NCBI GenBank assembly: GCA_013146195.2
Contig: CM028382.1
Coordinates: 60,801,596-60,865,595 of the forward strand
Reading direction: 5' to 3'
DNA: 64,000 nt
DNA from: Codonopsis lanceolata
Taxonomy: Eukaryota; Streptophyta; Magnoliopsida; Asterales; Campanulaceae
Both the position numbers and the translations under genes were made by a program. This document shows, in pieces, positions 11,516-22,640 of this stretch (positions are counted from its first letter, which is position 1; every line of letters begins with the position of its first letter). Under the pieces are notes generated by a model. The model was not told the origin of the DNA and searched no databases. It worked only from the letters and a program-made list of their open reading frames with translations.

Positions 11516-12130
11516 CAAAGTAGAAAAGCAAATGTGTGGGCTATTTACATCTAAAAGTTTGTTTTCTACACCTCATTTTCTACAATTTACAGCACAAAAA
11601 ACAACATCTTAATTAATATATAGGATATGAGGTATAAAGAGCAAACTATAGGGTGAGGATAGCCCCACATAAAACAAATTTCTCAGGTGATGACCTACCG
11701 CCCCTTTTCCCGTCAACAAAAATAATAAGAAGTGAGAGGCTAGAAACTTTAGCATATGTTATACTCTTACCGTTCCAACTAAAAAGTCTAATATACTATT
11801 TTGTGATGTTTATATAAAATTTCAATTTTAAAAAATTATATAAGCAATCTTCATAATATTTCAATTTTACCCTCCACATTTGACATTAATATATTGATTA
11901 TGTTTAAATATTATTGTAATTATGATCAACTCTAATACTAGTTATATATCTTTTAATTATTAAGTTTTTCAAATATGGATTTTTGGGTGGAAACACGGTA
12001 TTTTTGTCTTTTAATTTCTTATGCTATATTAAGACCCTTTTGTAAGACCTAATTTTCATTAGTTAACCCGAGTAATCTTGGTTTGTGATGCTCCTATTAA
12101 TTATTAGGCGAGTTTGTTTATCTCGATCGC

Positions 12131-12645
12131 CACATTCAGGGGTGTAAATAGTCGAACCAAATCAAACCAAAAGCCGGTTTGGTTCCGAGTGGAAAACCAA
12201 TCACGGTTTTTGTTGAACCGAACCAAACCACCCTATATATTTTTATTTATTTATTATATAATATATATTATATTACATTTATTTATTAACTATTTTGAAC
12301 ATTTGATTTATATATATAAATACACGAATACCAAACCAAACAAAATCTTGATTGTTGGAGAACTATTATTTCTTCCATTGTTTGTGTTTATTTTAGAATT
12401 TGTATTGTTTTATTTATGATAATTTGTTGTTAGTAGGTTATTTCCTAATTTTGATGTTAATTTCAAATTAAAATCTTATTTTTATTGTTATTTTTAATGT
12501 TGTTAATTTTATTAAAAATAATTTTTAAACCAAACCAAACCAAGTGGTTTGGTTCGGTTCGATCTCGGTTCGGTTTGAGATTTTGGCAGGGGTTCGGTTT
12601 GTGGTTTTGCATAAACCAAACCAAACCGAACCACTTACACTAAAA
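12131..12645. mobile_element. Non-coding element with AACCGAACC/AACCAAACC iterations
   Basis: Both ends are packed with short degenerate iterations (AACCAAACC, GGTTCGGTTC). The left end is AGGGGTGTAAATAG and the right end, reversed, is TAGTGTAAGTGG, a weak inverted repeat. This organisation is common for hAT-derived non-autonomous elements of plants; no ORF of note is present. Confidence 0.5.
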
Positions 12646-12687
12646 GTACTATTAAATTAAACATTGTTGTTTTTATATAAACTTTTA

Positions 12688-12888
12688 GATGAATTGTTGT
12701 CCCTAAATTAGTTTCAAAATAATTGTCCACTTTGAAACTTACCTTTTAGAACATCACTTTTACCACTTTACCTTTACTTTTCAATCTACTTTAATGGGCC
12801 ACATATGTATGGATATTAATGGAAACTACACATTAAACCAATATAAATAATGATAACATATATCAAACAGGACAATTAACGGAGGGAG
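12688..12888. mobile_element. Stowaway-like MITE, left end degenerate
   Basis: The interior is nearly the same as the element at 9069-9326 (AATTGTCCACTTTGAAACTTACC, ATCACTTTTACCACTTTAC, AACTACACATTAAACCAATA parts). It ends with ACGGAGGGAG followed by TA at 12889-12890. The left terminus is worn. Confidence 0.75.
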
Positions 12889-12890
12889 TA

Positions 12891-13984
12891 TAACATAACG
12901 TTAGCATATGTTATATTTCATTAGTTAGCTCTTTTACAAGGGTATTTTTGTCTTTAAAATCTTTAGACTCTATAAGTCCCTTTTGTAAGACCTAACTTTC
13001 ATTAATTCTTGATAAGATTGTGTTTTACTTTCATCCTCATCTCATCCTCTTTCTTGATTGTTTGTTAATGGGATTATCAAACTCAACAGAAACCACATGA
13101 AGTTGTTCTTAATAAATCTTAATCATCATTCATCAACAATGTCTTGTACTTTTCAGTAGCTGGTTTGAAAAACAAAAAAGAAAAAGGAAAAAAAAAAAAA
13201 GGCGCCAAAAGTTGATGTTGTATAACCTGTAGGGATTACAAATGCCAACCTGTGTCATGCTGAATTGGATATTTTTGGGTTGCAAAAATTAAAGCAAAGA
13301 AGATAAAAAATCAAAAGGTCTGGTCATGGTCTTTTCAGGGTAGCATTAATCTCTCATCCATAACAGTTGACTTTGGCACCCTAATTACCCTACTGTCTGT
13401 TTAAAGTTTAAACATATTGAATGCAACAGTGATTTAATAAAGCGATCCATTACATTACCGACAGTTTTTCAAATCAATCACAGGTTCCCTGGCCTTGTTT
13501 AATTTCCATCCATCATTTTGTAGTAAAAAAGCATTCTAGGGTTTATCAGAATGAAGTATAACTTGGGTTCACATGTGCGATCTAACTTTATTCCAAGAAA
13601 AAACTGTCAGATCTTGTATTCTTAGCACCAAAACCTACGTACGCATGTGCGAACGAATGGTGAGTGAAAAGTGGTTTGTGCTCAACGTTGTCGGTCGCAG
13701 GTTTCAGTTTCCATTGCTGGGGAAGACGGAGAGGACAATTCAGTCTCGTGGGAGAAGATGTACCTTCATGTCTTTTATTTTCTTTTGCCCTTTCTCACCA
13801 AGATGAATATTTGGTCAAAATATGAAAAATTCTACTTTGTACAATAATCAAAATAGCCTTTACGCGACATATCTCTGTTACTATTTTTAACGCCAAGCAG
13901 CTAAGTGGGACACATGACAGCGTCATACATGAACAACTTGAGACATTATTAACATTGGGTGCATTCCCAGATTTGGTGAATATT
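12891..13984. other. Intergenic, no gene recognised
   Basis: It includes a second worn copy of the dispersed local repeat (about 13220-13345). Small ORFs in 13570-13810 have no recognisable domain. Confidence 0.4.
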
Positions 13985-14165
13985 TGATGGTACTAATCAT
14001 ATTTTGGTCTTTCTTTTTCGTGGTTTGCTTGGCATAATAGTACATGACCAAGGACATGATAAGTTGGACGGTTTGTACCAAAGGCATAAACGAGGGCAGA
14101 TCAGGTGCATGTGCATTTTTCTGACCTATCAAATGTCATTGTGGTTGGTGACATCTGCCCACTAT
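13985..14165 (-). pseudogene. SAUR upstream-region relic
   Basis: The block matches the promoter-proximal DNA of the intact SAUR gene (19915-20060). Shared strings, in the same order, include AGTACATGA..AAGGACATGATAAG, GAGGGCA(T)A..GAG, GCATGTGCAT and GGTGAC.TC.GC. No SAUR coding region follows it, so this copy has lost its gene body. Confidence 0.6.
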
Positions 14166-14399
14166 AATATAGGCTTTGGAAAATAATTTGCTCACCTATG
14201 AAAATATATCTGTTTGGTAATATGTATTCCTTTTTTTTAGGATGTAAACATACTACTATTTACAAAGTTCTTTCTTGCCTTTTTCGCATTTTTGCAAGCA
14301 ATTAACCATAAATCTATGAACTTGACCAAGTATTAACTTTATTGAGAAAAGCTAATTAAACTGAACATTCTAGTTATTTAAGCCAAATTTCCTTTTTGC

Positions 14400-14585
14400 A
14401 TTCCGTCGATAAGGAGGTAACATTCCTAACGGAATATTCCGTTGGTGATTGTCGACGGACATCCGATCCGTCTGTGATTAGCAACAGAATTGCTTTCGTT
14501 GACTGTCGTTGGGCACCCTATACCAAATGGAATATTTCGTCGCTAAAACAAAATTATTGATGGAATATTAGTTTTTCTAGTAGTG
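14400..14585. mobile_element. CACTA-type transposon right end, degenerate
   Basis: Worn versions of the CCGTCG / CGACGGA subterminal repeat, then TTTTTCTAGTAGTG at 14572-14585. This is a CACTA terminus like the one at 1386 and in the same orientation. The left end was not located. Confidence 0.75.
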
Positions 14586-14954
14586 ATGCATGAAAAGGTG
14601 GGGCAATTCTAGGTATAAATATCATCTATTCTTCATAATATGATCATCAAGCCCTTGATTTTTTTCCTTTTTTCTGATGAATAAGAAAATGATAAATTGC
14701 ATACTAATCCACTTTGCCAAATATTTAACTGCTTAAGAACTTTTTTTTTCAACCGCATAATTCACTTTCATAAATTTGTTCCAATAATGTCCAATCTTCG
14801 TCTTCCTCTTCTTGAGATCTCCCACTCCGACCCCTCTGGTCTCCCACTTTTATGATAAAAAAAAAACATGAAAGGGAAAATCATGTGAAATTATGACTCG
14901 TGCGAGTTCCCTGGCTTTTTCTTTTGATTTTTTATTTAAATATGCATGTGTTGT

Positions 14955-15195
14955 GAGATTCAGTTTTGGCTCCATTCCAATAGCTTAAAGTGTAAAAAGT
15001 TGATTTTTATGGATATACATGGATAACCAATTGTCCAGAGTCAAGGCTGGCCTACTTGGTAGATAAATGTGAAGAAAGAGAGTGAGAAAAATAAAATTCG
15101 ATGCATCCTGATGCACAAACATAGCTAATCCTAATGCATGATTTTGAATTATGTTAACAAGGCGATGCATGATTTTTGAATTAAGATGCATGAAA
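14955..15195. repeat. Local direct duplication, copy 1
   Basis: It matches 15525-15760. Shared parts include TTGAT.TT.ATGGATATA, AACCAATTGTC / GATCAATTGTC, GGAGATAAATGT-like and GATGCATC, and both copies end in ATGAAACTTCTTC. In copy 1 this end is fused to a kinase-coding fragment. Confidence 0.7.
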
Positions 15196-15264
15196 CTTCT
15201 TCCCAGTAAGCAGCTCGATAAGAACAATTCCAAGACTATACACATCACTCGTCTCAGTTAAGAG
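15196..15264 (-). pseudogene. Receptor-like kinase fragment (subdomain IX)
   Basis: The minus strand encodes LLTETSDVYSLGIVLIELLTGKK. In plant receptor-like kinases, especially the wall-associated type, the equivalent is LTEKSDVYSFGVVLLELLTGKKP. Homology upstream is degraded within about 40 bases and nothing of the kinase follows, so only one exon scrap remains. Confidence 0.75.
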
Positions 15265-15296
15265 AGTGGTAAATGCCCCGCAATAACATATACGGT

Positions 15297-15515
15297 AGCA
15301 TCCTCCTAAAATTTCTTCGGTGAATCTTCTCGATAACTTCTTCCTAAAATTTCTCTGGTGAATCTTCCTTCCTAAAATTTCTCCGGTAAATCTCCCTTCC
15401 TAATATTCTTCTCTTCCTAAAATTTCCCCGGTAAAACTCCCTTCCTAAAATTCTTCTCTTCCTAAAATTTCCTCGGTAAATCTCTCTTTCTAAAATTTCT
15501 TCAATGAATCTCTAT
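15297..15515. repeat. Minisatellite, TTCCTAAAATTT units
   Basis: At least seven imperfect units of about 25-30 bases: TTCCTAAAATTTC(T/C)(C/T)CGGT(A/G)AA(T/A)CT(C/T)C. No coding content. Confidence 0.8.
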
Positions 15516-15524
15516 TTTCATTCT

Positions 15525-15760
15525 AATAGCTTGTAGCTAGCGAAGAAAATTGATGTTCATGGATATATACAGGGTGATCAATTGTCGGTAGTCAAGACTA
15601 TCTAGCTTAGGAGATAAATGTAAAACAACTGAGTGAGAGAAAAACCAAAGTCGATGCATCTCAATTCATGATTTTGAATTATGTTTCCATCGCGAGGCAT
15701 GATTTTGAATTATGTTTCCATCGCGAGGCATGATTTTTGAATTGCTATGTATGAAACTTC
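15525..15760. repeat. Local direct duplication, copy 2, with internal 31-bp tandem repeat
   Basis: Second copy of the block at 14955-15195. Inside it, CATGATTTTGAATTATG plus TTTCCATCGCGAGG is repeated in tandem at about 15667-15730. The kinase fragment found beside copy 1 is reduced here to a few bases. Confidence 0.7.
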
Positions 15761-16393
15761 TTCTCAATAATCCCGATGTAGAAAATGGATTTGCGATGCA
15801 CAAATTAGAATTTTGATGCATCGATTTAGAATTGCGATGTAGAGCGCCTCTAATCATATTTCATTAAGGATATACTCGTCATTTTTTCCTAAAAATGTCA
15901 TTTACCAATTAAAAACAAAAATTGTGTCCTTTAGAGAAATTGATGGGAGGGGATCGACCCGGTTATCATCTATAAGAAAATAGTTACTCCTAGGGAGGAG
16001 CTTGCCAATGTAAAAGGGGTAACTCATCGACTACATTGTTTAAACAAATTGAAGGTAACTATTCGTAGTCTTATTAAAGGTCGGGGCCTATTATGTTTTT
16101 CCAGAAAAACTAAAATGAAAATGAAACATATAATATCGTATTGGAGATGCAGATGCGGCAACAATTGCCCCTCTCGTAGTACTTTGTCCCCTTGAGAGTG
16201 TAGCTAGATTTTTTTTGTAATGTACATGTGACATATTGATTGTTAAGGCTGTTTTGTTAATGATTGTGTATTTCAATTATTAATTGGTGTTTTAGTTGAT
16301 TGTGGTGTATTTTTATGCAAAGTGAAATTTATTTATAAATATAATCTGTTATTTATCAGGTAAAAGAAACAATTTTATTTTTAAAAAGTTCTC

Positions 16394-16662
16394 TTTTTTT
16401 AGATTTAGCGACGGAATTAACATGTTTGTTTCTAAAATAGCCACCTTCATCATAAAAACATATTTTTTGAAGAGTTAGCGGCGGAGAAATTTATAAATGG
16501 ATATTTGGAAACGGAATATTCTATTTTTAATCAGCGACTAAATTATTAATTTATGTCGCTAATCAGCGACGGAAAATGGTTCGTTTCCAATCAATGACAA
16601 GCGAGTAGAAAGGAGCGGTTCTGTCGCTTAATGGTACTAGCAACGGAATACTTGAATTAGTG
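16394..16662. mobile_element. Very degenerate CACTA-like end
   Basis: AGCGACGGA-type repeats recur at 16405, 16478 (GCGGCGGA), 16535, 16556 and 16565, and the block ends TTGAATTAGTG at 16652-16662. The terminal CTAGTAGTG is worn, so the limit is tentative. Confidence 0.5.
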
Positions 16663-16834
16663 CCAAATAACAATCTTCTAGTTTGTGTTACTAATTGAGC
16701 TAGTCGTCGATCTCTTCGTCAAAGCAATACATCATTCTGGTGAACGGATCATCAGGTCAAGAGTATTGTCCATCTGGTTAAGTGTCAATAATCTTAAACA
16801 CAAATTTTCGATCATTTCACTTGTACGTACTCAT

Positions 16835-17754
16835 TAGTGGTGGCAAATTTTGCCCACGCCCATATGTCCGTCCAGACCACCTACTAAAATATACGCATAG
16901 ACACACTTAAATTTGAAACTGGACACAAATGGGCATGCCCACTTAAACCATTAAGTTTTATGGGCATAACATGGGTACAAATGGGCACCCACATTTTCAC
17001 CTCTCACTCTTACAATCATTTTTTTTATATACCCGATAATTCAAAGTTGTTTCTCTCTGTATATTTGCATTTCTATCAATAATCATTCATCAAGACAGAG
17101 AGAGTGTGGGGGTAGAGAGAGAGAGAGATGCATGGCTGCAACTTGTTCTTCGGGTTTGGTTTTCAAAACCAAAGAAATAGTCAGTAATTGTAGGAGTAAT
17201 CGTTATTTTTTAAGAATAAAAAATTGACCCATTTTTTTCGATATATATTACTTTTTATATACGATCAATTACGTATTTTCTGGTTATAAAAAAATACATA
17301 TATCATATTTCAATTTAAAAACAATGAATTTGACGTAAAAATTAAGGAACTAAGAGAGTTTTTTATTTCAATTAACATACGGCACAAAAGTAAAAATATG
17401 TTTTTGTTTTGATATTATTAGTAGTTCTGCCAACACTAACACGTCATGCAAAGCTTTTGAGTTTTTTTTAGAAATTTGGTTGCATTGGAAATGGTGAGAG
17501 AGGTTAAAATGTTATCAAAAATATTGGTTTTTTCCAATTACTGTGGTTGTAATTATATATATATATGGTTAGTTGTAACTTTTGATAATTTTTTGTAAAA
17601 GAAATTTATTTTTTTATAATTTTTTGTATTTATTTAATAAATACATGTTGATAAGTAAATGAGCACACATCGATACCCATGCCCATTTAATACCTACCCA
17701 TTTAAACCCATCATTTATTTACGTCCATCCATACTCACCCATTTATCACCTCCG
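16835..17754. mobile_element. hAT-like non-autonomous element
   Basis: The left end TAGTGGTGGCAAATTTTGCCC pairs with the right end read in reverse, CGGAGGTGATAAATGGGTGAG. Flanking 8-mers GTACTCAT and ATGCTCAT match at 6 of 8 places, consistent with the 8-bp hAT target duplication. The ends are rich in repeated CCCA / GGGCA words. No transposase is seen. Confidence 0.55.
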
Positions 17755-18685
17755 ATGCTCATGAGATTGTTATTATGATTATGGGTATGCTGAGCTATGA
17801 GAATTGGGATGAATGATTTGTCATTTGATTCGACGGGCCATCGTGGCTGAAAAGTATAGTACTGTTAACTGTTAAAAGCCACCACTTCGGCATGCCCTCA
17901 TGGCTGCCAACTGTTCCCAATTTCTTACAACTTACAAGGTTGATGATGCACGAAAAGAAGCGGCCATATATGACCGAATACAAAATTTGGGACTTCCATG
18001 CAATTTGATATCCTATTTTTACAGATTATTTATTAAGCATATTTTATTAATTTTGTTTTTTAATTTAGTCCTTATACTTGACTTTAACTCCCACACATTT
18101 ATCACTATTCATCCAATTTTTTGGATGAAAAACTTAAAAATTATTTAAAATCTAAAAATACATAAAAGTAACACTCATTGAACCGACAAATTTAACAAAT
18201 CAATTCAATATCAATCGGCTAATTCCCCTATCAACACTGAACAAAGATCTAGGCGGTTGAAGCATACTTAGATTGCGATTGGGATAGAGAGTGAGAAAGC
18301 TAGAGCACTTAATGGACTGGCGAAGTCTCTTTTAGTTTTAGCTGGATCTGATGTGACATCGACCGAGAAGACAGACCGATGAAATAGAGAGGGAGAGGGA
18401 AAGTGTGTGCTAGAGCTTAAAGGTTTTTTGGAATGGCCGAATGTGGAGAAAATGAAAATGAAGGGAAACACCACCGATGGGAGCTAGGGAAGAGAGGGAT
18501 CAGAACCCAATCCGGTGTCTAAGGGCTTTAAGCAAGGAATGGGTTTCTTATTGAGTTTTTTTTTTTCTTGTTAAGATAGGTTTTTGACTCATCTTTAACC
18601 TTTTTTTGTTTGAAAAACACTTACTAATTACTTTCACGTGTTATTTTTTATTCTACCTCCCATTTTAAATATTTTCTTATTTGCC
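17755..18685. other. Intergenic, no gene recognised
   Basis: Short ORFs (17900-18148 plus, 18268-18474 minus) have no recognisable domain. A GA-rich tract lies at 18283-18415. Confidence 0.4.
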
Positions 18686-18689
18686 TTCA

Positions 18690-19175
18690 TTTTATTAATA
18701 ACATTTTTTACTAGTTCTTTATATTTTTATATATTCAGGAAAAAAGAAAACTTATAACAAGTCAAATAAGCAATTGAAATAAATTATAAATTTTTAGACA
18801 AATTAACTTTATTAATAACTTATATTTCTTTTACAATTGTGGGCTTAGTAATTTGTTTTATGTAGTTTGCTAATTCATGGTTTAATTTTTATAACTTTTA
18901 GAGAAATATTATAACTATTTATTTTCAGTTGTTTAACCTTGAGAACTCAATTTTTTTTTTTACATAAAGTGGGCTTTATTATTTTTTTACTATTTCTTTA
19001 TTATGTATATATTTTGAAAAAAAACTTATAATGAGTAAAATTAGCAATTGAAATGAACAAAACTATATAAATTTAGTCAAATTAACTTTATTAATAATTT
19101 AGCATTCATTTTACAAATATGTGAGCTTAATAATTTGTTTTTCTTAATTTGATAATTTATTGTGGTCTTATTGAC
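18690..19175. repeat. Tandem duplication, ~274-bp period, A/T-rich
   Basis: Copy 1 (about 18690-18900) and copy 2 (about 18960-19175) share CTTATAA..AGT.AAAT, AGCAATTGAAAT, AAATTAACTTTATTAATAA and TTTTACAA.T.TG.GCTTA in order. Confidence 0.75.
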
Positions 19176-19425
19176 TTTACGGACCAATTACAATGATCAT
19201 ATTGACTTTATCGACCAATGAGCATTTTTGTCTTTTTGAACATTTTCATTCAATTTAATTAACATAAATGACTTGGTGACCTAATTATCACCAAATATCA
19301 AGTATAGTGAATAAATTTAAAAAAAAAAAAAGTAATCTTAATGTGGTGGTCAAATTACAATTTAAGTCTAAATAAATAAATAAATTATTGGGATAATAGT
19401 AAAGCTGTCAATTTCTTGCATGTTT

Positions 19426-19845
19426 TTAACAGCTCTCCACCATAGTTTTACATGAATCCCAGTTCACCCCAGCTCTAGTCCCTCTCTCCTCCTCAACTAC
19501 CCATTGCTCCGACAACATCCTCTCGAGCTTACTTGGCCGACACGGGATAGTTAGGGCACCCTCGTGATTGAAGCCATACTCTTCGGCAGCTCCCTCCAGC
19601 AGTCTTAAGAAAGACGGATGCGCAAGGTAACTTAACGGAACGAGAAATTTCTTTTCTTCATCGTCTTCCACCGCGATCACTGCAAAATGCCCTTCTTTCA
19701 CATCAGCCGATAGGTTATTTCTGGAAGATGAGTTGTTGCCCAAGTGAAGAAGACTCTTTTGTAACTTTTCAACTACTATCCTAAGCTTGACGATGCTAGA
19801 GCTAGTCTTTTTCTTTACAATGTTGTTACTTCTCAACTTTGCCAT
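19426..19845 (-). CDS. SAUR family protein (small auxin-up RNA)
   Basis: A single-exon, 139-residue protein. The basic N-terminus (MAKLRSNNIVKKK) leads to the SAUR core at about residues 48-118. There, VKEGHFAVIAV is followed by a KKFLVPLSYLAHPSFLRLL stretch, EEYGFNHEGALTIPC and a short C-terminal tail. SAUR proteins bind and inhibit PP2C.D phosphatases, raising plasma-membrane proton pump activity and cell expansion in response to auxin; that role is family knowledge, not shown here. Length and lack of introns fit the family. The ATG (19843-19845) is the first in frame and lies about 60 bases from a good TATA box. Pieces of paralogues at 11456-11515 and 13985-14165 suggest the gene survives from a small tandem array. 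Which SAUR subgroup it belongs to cannot be settled here. Confidence 0.92.
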   Translation of the reverse strand: MAKLRSNNIVKKKTSSSIVKLRIVVEKLQKSLLHLGNNSSSRNNLSADVKEGHFAVIAVEDDEEKKFLVPLSYLAHPSFLRLLEGAAEEYGFNHEGALTIPCRPSKLERMLSEQWVVEEERGTRAGVNWDSCKTMVESC

Positions 19846-19905
19846 CTTTATTTTCTGATGAAGTTCTATGTTCTTTTTTGTGAGTTACTTGACATGATAA
19901 TATAT

Positions 19906-19916
19906 CCTTATATATA
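19906..19916 (-). promoter_or_regulatory. TATA box of the SAUR gene
   Basis: The minus strand reads TATATATAAGG, ending about 60 bases before the ATG, which leaves a short 5' leader as is usual for SAUR genes. A (GA)n tract (19961-19982) lies further upstream. Confidence 0.65.
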
Positions 19917-20059
19917 GTACATGAGGAAGGACATGATAAGGTGAACGTTGCTACTACAGGGAGAGAGAGAGAGAGAGAGAGACGAGGGCATAAATGAGTG
20001 CAGACCAATGCATGTGCATGAAAACTCACTTATGAGCGTCAATGTAGCTGGTGACCTCC

Positions 20060-20985
20060 GCTGCAAAATAGGTAAAGAGTTTTGAATATATTTTTTTACA
20101 TATATTAAAGTGTATATAGCAGTATATTTATGTTGAAAATTTTTCTTCCATGTATTAACATGACAAAGAAAGATACGTACATAAACATTCAAGGTGGAGT
20201 ATTTAATTCAAGTTCCAAAGGATGAAAATACCGTCTCCCTCCTTCCTAAACTAATAGTTCTATTCTGACTCAAATTGATTAAAGTTTTTGGTAATCTTCA
20301 TCAATTGTTTCTCCACTAAACACCATCAATTGTTGAAATTGCCTAAATCTTTAAAAATATCTTCAAGACTTGATCATCACTTGTATTTAATTTGTTCGAA
20401 AATCAAAATTGTTGGGGCAATGAAATGGGAAACGATTTTAATTTCCAAATCATTCAAGTATAATAGTGGAGGATTATGTATTGACGGAGGAGGAAGATCA
20501 ATAAAAGACGGAAGAGATACATATGAAACCAATTTGAAATTGGGAATGCATCGATTGAAATTGTGATGCATTGCTATAAAATGGAAATGACAGTTACACA
20601 ATTTGGAATCATGCATCGCGATTCATATCATGCCTAAATTATGTATCGTGATGCACATTATCATGCATCACAATTCAAATCATGCATTGTGATTAAATTT
20701 TGTGCATCATGATGCAAAAGCTTATACTTTTAGCGTGCACGTGTTTGGTTTATTAAGGGTATACTCGTCAATTTGTCCTAAAGTGTCTTTTTCGTTTAAA
20801 AAATTTATAGACCTTAACAATTGTAAATTCATCAAAGTGGATTAGCTCCATTTTGACCCTTAAACTTATACCAAAGTTTACTTATTATTACAAAAAATTT
20901 TAAAAATTGTTAATTAATATTCTTTCAACATATTAAATTTTATAAGAAAAAACATAATACATGTACGTTAAATAATAAGTTAATA
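20060..20985. other. Intergenic with GATGCAT-rich stretch
   Basis: Between 20540 and 20725 the words GATGCAT, CATGCATC and ATGCATTG recur about ten times, mixed with AATTTGAATC-type words. No gene is supported. Confidence 0.5.
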
Positions 20986-21162
20986 ATCTCTCCGTTCCGA
21001 GTAAATAGTTCTCGTTTAAAAGTCAATTTTTTAAAAAAATGACACTTTTAGTAGTCATTAATAATAAAATAACATTTTTATATCTTAATTTTTAAAAATT
21101 GACTATTTAAGTGAAATATCCAAAAATAAAATAGTGTACTCTTTACTCTAAAACGGAAGAAG
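20986..21162. mobile_element. Stowaway-like MITE
   Basis: Left end ATCTCTCCGTTCCGAGTAAA, right end ACGGAAGAAG, flanked by TA (20984-20985, 21163-21164). The interior AAAGTCAATTTTTTAAA..GACAC.TTTAGTAG is shared with the element at 44967-45143. Confidence 0.8.
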
Positions 21163-21164
21163 TA

Positions 21165-22434
21165 TTATTTATATTGACTTTCTAATAAAGAAATGAGACT
21201 AATTTTTCAAAACCAAGGTAGTAGGTTTTTACTACCGCAGGATAGGAAATAAGCTTCTTTTAATTACAAAGGAGTTAGTAGGTTTTTACTATCAATCAAC
21301 GTCAGATATTCAAATCTCACCAAGACATATTATTGTTATATAAACCTCACTATGACATCATTTAATACTATTAGCTTCTCTTAAAGGAGGCGATAAATTG
21401 CCATAATTGTAACAGTTAGAACCTTTCAATAAAAAAAAAAAAAAAATTAATATAAAGCTTCTTCTAATCCCCATCCCCGACCACCGTGGAGTTGTACTAG
21501 CAAGTACTTGATCTCGTTGAAGGTCATAAATTAACTAGTGGTCGCACTTGTGTCTGAGTGTCTCTGATAGATGCTACAATTTCTATGCCAGCCTGTACGT
21601 ATTTTGTATCTCTATAGATGCTATAATTGTTGTCGGGAGTCGGGACCTTTAGAGTTTGGTATAGGCAGAGAATATAAATTGCATTACAAATGATATTATC
21701 AAAACTGTCGTTATAATTAAGATGATTATGATTTGCAATATCCTTGTCATTACTTAAAAATTAACAAATGTAACATTAACATTAAAATTTATAGTACCAC
21801 AAACTCAAATTCGCAATATCGTATAAAGAATGAATGTAAAAAGGCATAAAGTGTTAATCATAAAATTTTCAAACTCGTAATATTTTTCAAGATTTTTTAT
21901 TTTAATTTTTAAATCGAGTTGAGTGAATTAACGTATTTTGAGTTATAGTTATTGGGTCTAATGTAAGTTAAATTTCTTGGCCAATGTTATGTCAAAGTCT
22001 ACATCAAATGTTAATCATAAAATGGAAAAAATCTACAACCAAAATGTGAGGAATCTGGGAGGGATAATGAATGTAAGGCTAGAGATTTTGAATCCATTGA
22101 TTTCAGGAAAAGAAAAGTGGGTACTCAAATACTGTACGCCATCTAACTTGCTTTGGAGCGTAAGTGATGATGTGGGCAACATGTATAAATTGATTGGAAT
22201 CCACCATTGACCGATTAAAATAGTATAGGACCAATAGGTTAATTAATCACTAGATAAGTATCAAATTTCATGCTTAAAATAAACTCCAAAGCTAAGCGAG
22301 TAGTTTATTATCTAATCCAAAGCTAGATGACTAATTAACCTATATGAGTAAATTCGGTCAGTCCAATTTGCTAAATTTTCGATCACTACAGTATTATATG
22401 TTTTTTTAACCGAAAAAAATACGGATTACTAACT
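21165..22434. other. Intergenic, nothing recognised
   Basis: A/T-rich DNA. TAGTAGGTTTTTACTA occurs twice (about 21219 and 21276). The 77-codon ORF at 21977-22210 has no recognisable feature. Confidence 0.4.
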
Positions 22435-22640
22435 CAAATGCATCGCGTTGCATTAATTTTTGTACTGCGATGTATCAATTTAGTTACCTAATCCAATTTT
22501 GCATCGTGTTGAATCAATTTTAGCACTGTAATTACTTAATCAAATTTTGTACCACGCTGTATTAATTTTTTGCACTGCGATGTATTAATTTTAATTATTT
22601 CATCCAATTTTGCATCGCGCTGCAAAATCACAATAAACTA
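22435..22640. repeat. Tandem ~65-70-bp repeats, GCATCGCG(T/C)TG core
   Basis: Three imperfect units. Each contains TTGCATCG(C/T)G(T/C)TG.AT.AATTTT, then CACTG(C/T)(G/A)AT(G/T)(T/A), then TAATC.AATTTTG. No coding content. The words resemble those in the GATGCAT-rich DNA near 20.6 kb and 15.7 kb. Confidence 0.7.

Noticed and set aside
12114..12419. 101-codon hydrophobic ORF
   Set aside because: Falls within the iterated non-coding element and is explained by A/T-rich composition.
20288..20566. 92-codon plus-strand ORF
   Set aside because: No family resemblance, A/T-rich intergenic DNA, overlapped by an equally unconvincing minus-strand ORF.
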